DNA of 14,863 nt, taken from the NCBI GenBank assembly GCA_018830765.1, contig JAHJRJ010000144.1, forward strand, positions 1 to 14,863. The letters run 5' to 3'. The notes below the pieces were generated by a model. The model was not told the origin of the DNA. It made no database searches and was given only the letters and a program-made list of their open reading frames with translations. Origin of the DNA: Bacteroidota bacterium (GTDB lineage Bacteria > Bacteroidota > Ignavibacteria > UBA10030 > BY39). The translations under genes were made by a program, and so were the position numbers. Below are positions 1-4,568 of this stretch, one piece after another. Position 1 is the stretch's first letter. The number at the start of each line of letters is the position of its first letter.

Positions 1-116
1 GCCAGCCAATGAAAAGTTCTTCCACCGCTGTTAAAAGGAATCAATAAAATAGCAAGAACACCCCCCAGAAGACTCAATAAAAGATTAATAAATATTTTAA
101 TAATAGAGATGAACAT
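1..116 (-). CDS. N-terminal fragment of a membrane-anchored protein, possibly a PlsC-type acyltransferase (partial, runs off the window)
   Basis: Only the first 38 codons are present, read from the ATG at 116-114 to the left edge. The peptide begins MFISIIKIFINLL and continues with an unbroken hydrophobic stretch to about residue 27, then IPFNSGGRTFHWLA. One N-terminal membrane segment followed by a GGRTFHW-like sequence resembles the start of 1-acylglycerol-3-phosphate acyltransferases (PlsC family), which acylate lysophosphatidic acid at the inner membrane. The catalytic HxxxxD motif would lie beyond the window, so this identity is a guess from the N-terminus alone. The upstream sequence has only a weak ribosome-binding signal (CGGA next to the ATG). 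The reading frame itself is fairly secure because it stays open to the edge and has typical membrane-anchor composition. Confidence 0.5.
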   Translation of the reverse strand, partial: MFISIIKIFINLLLSLLGGVLAILLIPFNSGGRTFHWL

Positions 117-184
117 TCCGTGATAATCTTACAAAAATATAGCTTGAAAAGCAAGGAATGACTTGCCAATAAACCAAAAACACA

Positions 185-225
185 TTATCTTATAATAAAG
201 TTTTGTGTCCTTTGTGAAAAACTTT
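185..225. repeat. 41-bp direct repeat, copy 1 (CTTTGTG-type)
   Basis: This stretch is repeated at 360-400 with one mismatch (T at 201, C at 376). It carries TTTGTG heptamer-like units (TTTGTGTCC then TTTGTGAAAA). Copy 1 lies directly upstream of the GxxExxY relic and copy 2 directly at its end, so the relic is bracketed by the pair. The start-to-start distance is 175 bp. Similar CTTTGTG-rich repeats are, from memory, frequent between genes of Bacteroidota/Ignavibacteria-like genomes. Confidence 0.85.
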
Positions 226-227
226 TA

Positions 228-392
228 CCGCTAATTTTTGAAGAAGTTAAATTAGATTGTGGTTATAGAGTTGATTTATTAGTGGAAAAAAAACTGATAG
301 TAGAAGTAAAATCTGTTGAAGCTCTTGCAGATATTCATTTGGCGCAGGTATTAAAAGAGTTATCTTATAATAAAGCTTTGTGTCCTTTGTGA
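228..392 (+). pseudogene. GxxExxY family protein remnant (PD-(D/E)XK-like), truncated at both ends
   Basis: The frame from 228 to the TGA at 390-392 has no start codon of its own. It reads LIFEEVKLDCGYRVDLL followed by VEKKLIVEVKSVEALADI and HLAQVL. This matches the central and late part of GxxExxY proteins, small proteins with a PD-(D/E)XK nuclease-like fold whose cellular role is unclear. The D of RVDLL and the E and K of VEVK fit the D...ExK pattern. The first half with the GxxExxY motif is missing. After HLAQVL the frame runs straight into the second direct repeat and ends with SYNKALCPL, which is repeat-encoded instead of the usual C-terminus (TYLKL...GLLINFNV type). So the gene is broken at both ends, each next to a copy of the repeat. 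Confidence 0.75.
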
Positions 393-419
393 AAAACTTT
401 GAGCCCTTTGTGGTAAAAA
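360..419. repeat. CTTTGTG-type repeat, copy 2, longer version
   Basis: Bases 360-400 match 185-225 with one mismatch. The copy then continues with a third and fourth related unit (CTTTGAGC, CCTTTGTGG) and a run of A. CTTTGTG occurs exactly at 376-382, 385-391 and 406-412. It ends about 35 bases before the start codon of the next gene. On the minus strand it gives peptides such as PQRAQSFSQRTQS, which should not be mistaken for a gene. Confidence 0.8.
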
Positions 420-453
420 AATAAGAAAAAAATAAAAAACGAAAGGAGAAGAT

Positions 454-750
454 ATGCCAACCTTTATTTTAGTGACGAAATTATCACGAGATTTAACTAA
501 AAACCCTGAGCTTCGGGAAGATATCGGTAAAGAATGGAAGACCAAAATCAGCCGTAAATGCCCGAACGTAAAATGGTTATCTCATTACGCATTGTTGGGA
601 CCGTACGATTTCATCGATATATATGAAGCAGATTCGGAAGAAGATGCCGCGAAGGTCTCTATGATTACGCTATCTTCAGGAGCTTCAGTTGCAGAGAGCT
701 GGACGGCTATACCTTATAAAAGATTTTTAGAATTAATAAAAGAAATCTAA
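454..750 (+). CDS. GYD-domain-like small protein
   Basis: This is a 98-residue, probably cytoplasmic protein. The start MPTFILVTKLSRDL, the central LLGPYDFIDIYEA (about residues 48-60) and the SEEDAAKVSM segment match the pattern of GYD-domain proteins: an N-terminal beta strand, a G-x-YD motif followed by a second strand, then a helix. They are small alpha/beta proteins related in fold to dimeric alpha-beta barrels. Their biochemical role is mostly unknown, so no reaction can be assigned. The ATG at 454 is well supported by GGAG at 445-448, five bases upstream. There are no membrane segments or signal peptide. It stands alone: repeats lie upstream, 600 bases of repeat-rich DNA lie downstream, and the next gene converges on it. 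Confidence 0.8.
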   Translation: MPTFILVTKLSRDLTKNPELREDIGKEWKTKISRKCPNVKWLSHYALLGPYDFIDIYEADSEEDAAKVSMITLSSGASVAESWTAIPYKRFLELIKEI

Positions 751-914
751 AAACAATTTATAATTTTTCCCTAGCGTAAGTATTGTCTATACTTTTAGGT
801 TAAGATTCGATATTTAAGGATAGGTTGTTGTTTCAATGGAAGGATTGGATTCGTAGTCTTGAAGAATGTTGCAAAAAAACCGAAGTATCGTTGACTAAAC
901 CTTTTCAGACTCAG
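751..914. other. non-coding stretch before the MITE-like element
   Basis: No supportable gene is present. A weak AT-rich hairpin (AAGTAT at 778-783, ATACTT at 789-794) lies 30 bases after the GYD-like gene but lacks a GC stem and a T run in the usual place. Two overlapping short open frames cross 800-938, one ending at TGA 897-899 and one at TGA 936-938. Neither has a start codon with a ribosome-binding site, and I recognise neither peptide. The sequence ATAGGTTGTTGT at 820-831 recurs inverted at 1040-1051. Confidence 0.6.
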
Positions 915-1051
915 ATAAATCCCGAAAATTGCATTTGAGAAATCACTTGTATATCTGCTTACTGTAATCTATTGTCTTATAACAAATTAAACACAGATTT
1001 TCTAATTGCATTGCATTAGAAAAAGTGTAATACTCTTTCACAACAACCTAT
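820..1051. repeat. 12-bp perfect inverted repeat pair (820-831 and 1040-1051)
   Basis: ATAGGTTGTTGT at 820-831 is the exact reverse complement of ACAACAACCTAT at 1040-1051. The right copy lies inside the MITE-like element and the left copy lies outside it. The left copy could therefore be a remnant of a second, inverted copy of the same element rather than the end of a separate one. Confidence 0.55.
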
Positions 1052-1108
1052 TTAACATCAACATATTAAAGAAAGAAATTATTTCCTATTGCATTTTTCG
1101 GGATAAAT
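915..1108. mobile_element. MITE-like element with terminal inverted repeats and flanking ATAAAT direct repeats
   Basis: CCCGAAAATTGCA at 921-933 and TGCATTTTTCGGG at 1090-1102 are inverted repeats matching at 12 of 13 positions. Immediately outside them ATAAAT occurs in direct orientation at 915-920 and 1103-1108, as expected of a target-site duplication. If the terminal repeat is taken as starting with T, the duplication is the 4-bp TAAA. The 182-bp interior has no transposase. A 9-bp perfect palindrome (TTTTCTAAT at 998-1006, ATTAGAAAA at 1015-1023) sits almost exactly at the element's centre, and the two halves are loosely complementary. This organisation fits a non-autonomous miniature element moved by a transposase encoded elsewhere. 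I cannot name the IS family. Confidence 0.6.
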
Positions 1109-1114
1109 ATAAAA

Positions 1115-1279
1115 ATGGAAAATCTCAAGTCTTACTATCAAATTAGATTTAAAGATTTATTGACTGAGATGAAAAAGCTTGAGAACGAAATAAACGAATT
1201 ACTAAACAATGATTCTACGACCTACAGTATCGTAGATAGAACGGTCTCGTCTACGACTCTTCGACCTACGGTCTCGTAG
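1115..1279 (+). CDS. doubtful 54-residue ORF, tail encoded by palindromic repeat
   Basis: The ATG at 1115 follows the MITE-like element by six bases and the frame ends at TAG 1277-1279. The first 33 residues (MENLKSYYQIRFKDLLTEMK then KLENEINELLNND) are charged, helical and look like a short coiled coil. The rest (STTYSIVDRTVSSTTLRP) is encoded by the TACGA palindromes and has no protein-like pattern. There is no strong ribosome-binding site (GGGATA is 10 bases upstream). It could be the first part of a real gene cut by repeat insertion, or chance. I do not recognise it. Confidence 0.25.
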   Translation: MENLKSYYQIRFKDLLTEMKKLENEINELLNNDSTTYSIVDRTVSSTTLRPTVS

Positions 1280-1297
1280 AGAGTCGAAGACTCGTAG
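1214..1297. repeat. cluster of TACGA/GTCGA palindromic repeats
   Basis: Several nested inverted repeats are visible. CTACGACTCTTCGAC at 1251-1265 pairs with GTCGAAGACTCGTAG at 1283-1297 with one mismatch in 15. Inside it CTACG-GTCT-CGTAG (1266-1279) is a perfect small hairpin. TCTACG at 1214-1219 pairs with CGTAGA at 1231-1236. ACGGTCTCGT occurs twice in direct orientation, at 1241-1250 and 1268-1277. A related sequence, GTCGACGACTCG...TAGAG, appears again at 1364-1385 inside the neighbouring gene. The cluster could form extended stem-loops in RNA or DNA and looks like a dispersed palindromic element. Confidence 0.75.
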
Positions 1298-1349
1298 AGT
1301 AGAGAGGTAGTAGATCTTCAAGAAAATCCTAAGCATGAAACAGATATGT

Positions 1350-2321
1350 TTAGTCCGCCGAAGGTCGACGACTCGACTTGTAGAGCGGATTCAAGCTTAA
1401 CCGTTGTCTCATTACATTCCATCCTTCATAAACATAATTCGCACTCCAAACCGTCAATAGCATAAAAAGAGCGCCCGCAATCAAATCAATCACATAGTGA
1501 TATCTTAGATACACAGTCCCGAAAATTAAAAGTATTCCTGTCGTCCAAATAAATCCGGTTGTTTTCATCTTATATTTTTTTGTAATATACAACAAAACCA
1601 GAGTCATTTGTGTGTGGCCGCTGGGAAAAATATCACGTTGAACAATCTCAGCCGGGTTTGGATGTCCTTTCACAATAGATTCACCGTAATTAACAAAGTC
1701 ACGAAGGAAATTCGTAACGAACAATCCCGGCAGTTCGGTGTTTAGTGTTGCAAAATTGTGCAAAGTAAATCGCGGCCCGACAGCCGGTAAGAAGAAATAA
1801 CCGATGTACGATAAATAAAATCCGTAGACTACCAAGAACGCTGAAAAATAAAATTTTTCCATCTCACCTTTTCTGTACAACTCGTAACCGGCAACGATGA
1901 ATAGAAAATAAAAACTCGAATACGCTATTTGTATTACCTCTGTTAAAACTGGTGTGGCAAATTTTGATAACCAAACTGTCGGGTCAACGCCAAACAACAA
2001 CCTGTCTATCTCTATCAAAAGATCGTCGTAATCTTTTCCGTGAATCGGTGCAATCATAAAATACAGTTGTTTAAACGTCAATAAAACCATCGGCGCTATA
2101 TACCAGATTCGTATATTTTTTATGATGCTGTTACGTTCGCTCTCCGATAAGTTTGCGATAATAACGACAAATGCAATGACAAAGATATTTAACCCGGTCA
2201 AAATACTCCAATGTTCGATACGTTCGCAAAATATTATATTGACGACGATGAGAAAAACACTAAACACAATTACTACGATATCGTGCGGTAATAACGGAGA
2301 GATGTAGTTTTTGATACGCAT
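1350..2321 (-). CDS. PAP2-superfamily integral membrane phosphatase/phosphotransferase (Aur1/PAP2_3-like)
   Basis: A 323-residue multi-pass membrane protein with about six or seven hydrophobic segments (roughly 14-32, 42-58, 73-90, 124-146, 155-180, 238-248, 258-272, 278-294). The PAP2 active-site motifs are present: PAVGPR (179-184) in place of the KxxxxxxRP motif, PSGH (233-236), and RxHxxxD as R273-Y-H275-YVI-D279. The two histidines act as nucleophile and general acid/base in this superfamily. The PAVGPR form and the layout suit the PAP2_3 branch related to inositol-phosphoceramide synthases, so it may dephosphorylate or transfer a head group on a membrane lipid or polyprenyl phosphate; the substrate is unknown. 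Its ATG shares one base with the mgtE stop codon (TAATG), so it is the last gene of the operon and probably translationally coupled. The final ten or so codons (YKSSRRPSAD) come from a palindromic repeat. Confidence 0.85.
   Translation of the reverse strand: MRIKNYISPLLPHDIVVIVFSVFLIVVNIIFCERIEHWSILTGLNIFVIAFVVIIANLSESERNSIIKNIRIWYIAPMVLLTFKQLYFMIAPIHGKDYDDLLIEIDRLLFGVDPTVWLSKFATPVLTEVIQIAYSSFYFLFIVAGYELYRKGEMEKFYFSAFLVVYGFYLSYIGYFFLPAVGPRFTLHNFATLNTELPGLFVTNFLRDFVNYGESIVKGHPNPAEIVQRDIFPSGHTQMTLVLLYITKKYKMKTTGFIWTTGILLIFGTVYLRYHYVIDLIAGALFMLLTVWSANYVYEGWNVMRQRLSLNPLYKSSRRPSAD
1354..1389. repeat. imperfect hairpin repeat forming the end of the PAP2 gene
   Basis: TCCGC at 1354-1358 pairs with GCGGA at 1385-1389. 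Inside, AAGGTCGA pairs with TCGACTT (1361-1379) with one bulged base. The sequence GTCGACGACTCG is akin to GTCGAAGACTCG at 1283-1294, so both belong to one repeat family. It overlaps the last codons and lies next to the stop codon of the PAP2-like gene. It could also serve as a transcription end for the minus-strand operon, but no clear T run follows. Confidence 0.55.
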
Positions 2322-3745
2322 TAACGTAGATAGATAACAGTTAACGACATAAAGTAGATGAGTAAACCGAGGGCGTCGTTTGTTGTAGTGATGAAAGGAC
2401 CTGTAGATACTGCCGGGTCAATCTTGATTTTATTTAATATGAACGGCATCATTGCACCGACGACTGTCGCATTGATAACTACAATAAGCAATGCAACACC
2501 GATTGCAAATCCGAACCAAAAGTCTCCGAACCAAACTGAAGAGACAAGAGTAAGAAGCGAACTTAAAATTAGCCCGTTAGATATCGCTATACCGAATTCT
2601 TTTATCAATCTTTGTTTAATTTGTCCATACCAAATTTCACCGGTGGCAAGTCCGCGCACTACTATTGCCGAAGATTGTATTCCTGCGTTTCCTCCCATTG
2701 CCATAACAATCGGGATGAAAAAAGCAGCAACTATAATTTTTTCTAATGAAGCTTGGAATTCGCTCAACACAACAGCCGACAACAATTCGCCGACGAATGC
2801 CATCAAAAGCCAGGGCAGCCGTAATCTCATGATTCGCAAGACGGACGAGGAAGAAGTTTCAGTTCCGGTAATACCGGCCATTTTTTCGATGTCTTCAGTC
2901 GCTTCTTCTTTAATGACATCGACTACGTCATCAATAGTAATTCTACCGACTAACTGATTTTTATCGTTCACTACAGGAATCGAGATTAGGTCGTATTTCT
3001 GCATAATATTTGCCACTTCTTCCTGGTCGGTCATCACGTTAACGCTAATTATGTCGGCAGACATAGATTTCTGAATCCGCTGTCGCGGTGAATTTGTAAT
3101 TAAATCTTTTAGCGTCAAAGTTCCGCACAAAATACTTGCATCGTCAACCGCATACAATACGTTGATGTCATCGATTTCTTTTGCAGCTTCACGCACTTTA
3201 TCCATCGCTTGGTGAACGGTGTCGTGGACATTCACCGTAACCACCTCGGTAGCCATAATACCGCCGGCTGTGTCTTCGGGATAGCGCAGAAGTTCCTGAA
3301 CCTCTGCCGAATCTTCGGCGGGCATTCCGCGAAGAACCGTATCCGCCATCTTATCCGATAGTTCAGCGATGATATCGGCTGCATCATCCGATTCCAACTG
3401 CCCGACTAACAACGAGATGCGTTCTTGTGATAATGTTTGCAGCAACCCCTGCCTTATCCCGAGGTCTAACTCTAACAAAACTTCGCCGGCAGTCGTAACA
3501 TCGAGTAGGTTGAAAATGTATTCTCTGTCGTCAACTTCTTTTAAGTGGTTGATAATTTCAGCGATATCTGCCGGATGAAGGTCGGTGAGTATATTCAATA
3601 GAGCAGGCGCAACTTTTTCGTGAATAAGCTCTTCGATATCAAACATCAACTCTTCGTCAACTTCAATCGTCTTCAAACCTCGGCGTAAAGGTGTTGATAT
3701 GGCATCTTCATTCGTGTTGTCTGTATTTTTGTCTAATTCAACCAT
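2321..3745 (-). CDS. mgtE: magnesium transporter MgtE
   Basis: At 474 residues this is a typical MgtE, a homodimeric Mg2+ channel/transporter of the inner membrane gated by cytoplasmic Mg2+. An N-terminal helical domain (about 35-155) ends in RYPEDTAGGIMATEV (154-168). Two CBS domains follow (about 160-225 and 226-285; VGRITIDDVVDVI closes the second). The membrane domain from about 310 carries the family signatures LPWLLMAFVGELLSA, FIPIVMAMGGNAGIQSS (333-349) and PAVSTGPFITTTNDALG (444-460). D457 lies in the last membrane segment at the site of the conserved pore aspartate. The acidic residues of the N and CBS domains expected for Mg2+ sensing are abundant. The start ATG lies inside the end of rsmA (8-nt overlap) with no clear Shine-Dalgarno sequence, which suggests coupled translation. 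No Mg2+ riboswitch is possible directly upstream because that DNA is coding. Confidence 0.96.
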   Translation of the reverse strand: MVELDKNTDNTNEDAISTPLRRGLKTIEVDEELMFDIEELIHEKVAPALLNILTDLHPADIAEIINHLKEVDDREYIFNLLDVTTAGEVLLELDLGIRQGLLQTLSQERISLLVGQLESDDAADIIAELSDKMADTVLRGMPAEDSAEVQELLRYPEDTAGGIMATEVVTVNVHDTVHQAMDKVREAAKEIDDINVLYAVDDASILCGTLTLKDLITNSPRQRIQKSMSADIISVNVMTDQEEVANIMQKYDLISIPVVNDKNQLVGRITIDDVVDVIKEEATEDIEKMAGITGTETSSSSVLRIMRLRLPWLLMAFVGELLSAVVLSEFQASLEKIIVAAFFIPIVMAMGGNAGIQSSAIVVRGLATGEIWYGQIKQRLIKEFGIAISNGLILSSLLTLVSSVWFGDFWFGFAIGVALLIVVINATVVGAMMPFILNKIKIDPAVSTGPFITTTNDALGLLIYFMSLTVIYLR

Positions 3746-4565
3746 TTTCTATTATTTGAGTTATTTTATTTGTTAGGTCGACGAATTCTTCCACAGTTAG
3801 CTCTTCAGGCCTTTTTTCCAACGGAAAATCGATACTGCCGATAATTTTTTGAACAACGTCTTCATCGAAAGGCAAAAACTTTAATCCATTCCTTAAAGTC
3901 TTCCGGCGTTTACCAAAAGTTGTTCTGACGATTAGACGAAACAGATCTTCATCCACACTATAAGGAAGCTCATCATAAAAAACTATCCTTACTACGGCTG
4001 AGGTTACTGTTGGTTTCGGGTAAAAACAATTTGCCGAAACATTGAATAGAATTTCCGGCTTACCGTAAAATTGTGTGAGCAGAGAAAGTATTCCGTAACT
4101 TTTTGTCCCGCGCTTCGCAGCAATTCGTTGAGCTACTTCACGCTGTATCATTACTGTAAAATCGGATATATAAGACCTGTTGTCGATTGTATTAAACAGA
4201 ATCTCGCTTGTTAAATAGTAAGGAATGTTTCCAACAAGTCGGATTTTTTTTTCGCCTTTATCCGTTAACTCGGAAAATTTTAAGTCTAATATATCTTTAT
4301 TAATTACCTCTAACTTTTCACAGGAAAACTTACGCATCAGTTCAGCTGCGACCACGCTGTCAATTTCTACAGCTATTAATCTAGAAACTTTCTCGATAAT
4401 AAATTTAGTGAGTGCCCCTTCGCCGGGACCGATTTCAACAATAACATCTTGCGTTGATAAGCTGAGACTTGCAACAATTTTTTTAGCGATATTATCGTCA
4501 ATTAAAAAATTTTGTCCTAGCGATTTCTTCGGTTTTACAAATATTCTACTTGTATTTATACTCAT
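3738..4565 (-). CDS. rsmA: 16S rRNA (adenine1518-N6/adenine1519-N6)-dimethyltransferase RsmA (KsgA)
   Basis: This 275-residue cytoplasmic enzyme dimethylates two adjacent adenines near the 3' end of 16S rRNA late in 30S assembly, using SAM. Diagnostic motifs: KPKKSLGQNFLID (11-23), SAM motif I VEIGPGEGALT (43-53), the acidic VEID end of strand 2 (66-69), catalytic motif NIPYYLTS (113-120, the family's N-[IL]-P-Y), FYPKPTVTS (171-179), and the C-terminal FGKRRKTLRNGL (207-218). Length and order are normal. The ATG at 4565 lies three bases after the stop of the AsmA-like gene. The only purine-rich signal, AAGGA, overlaps that stop and touches the ATG, so reinitiation after the upstream gene is likely. 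The C-terminus overlaps the start of mgtE. Confidence 0.97.
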   Translation of the reverse strand: MSINTSRIFVKPKKSLGQNFLIDDNIAKKIVASLSLSTQDVIVEIGPGEGALTKFIIEKVSRLIAVEIDSVVAAELMRKFSCEKLEVINKDILDLKFSELTDKGEKKIRLVGNIPYYLTSEILFNTIDNRSYISDFTVMIQREVAQRIAAKRGTKSYGILSLLTQFYGKPEILFNVSANCFYPKPTVTSAVVRIVFYDELPYSVDEDLFRLIVRTTFGKRRKTLRNGLKFLPFDEDVVQKIIGSIDFPLEKRPEELTVEEFVDLTNKITQIIENG

Positions 4566-4568
4566 TCC

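Noticed and set aside
360..545. 61-codon minus-strand open frame
   Set aside because: Made of the complement of the CTTTGTG repeat and the start of the GYD-like gene; the repetitive peptide is a repeat artefact.
770..799. AT-rich hairpin after the GYD-like gene as a terminator
   Set aside because: The 6-bp stem is nearly all A/T and is not followed by a clear T run; too weak to call.
1214..1300. CRISPR array
   Set aside because: The repeats are nested palindromes of unequal length without regular spacers, and no cas genes are present.
2358..2957. 199-codon plus-strand open frame
   Set aside because: It lies wholly antisense to mgtE, whose protein motifs are unmistakable; no ribosome-binding site or recognisable domain.
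3746..3800. Mg2+-sensing riboswitch upstream of mgtE
   Set aside because: The DNA upstream of mgtE is the coding end of rsmA with an 8-base overlap, leaving no leader.
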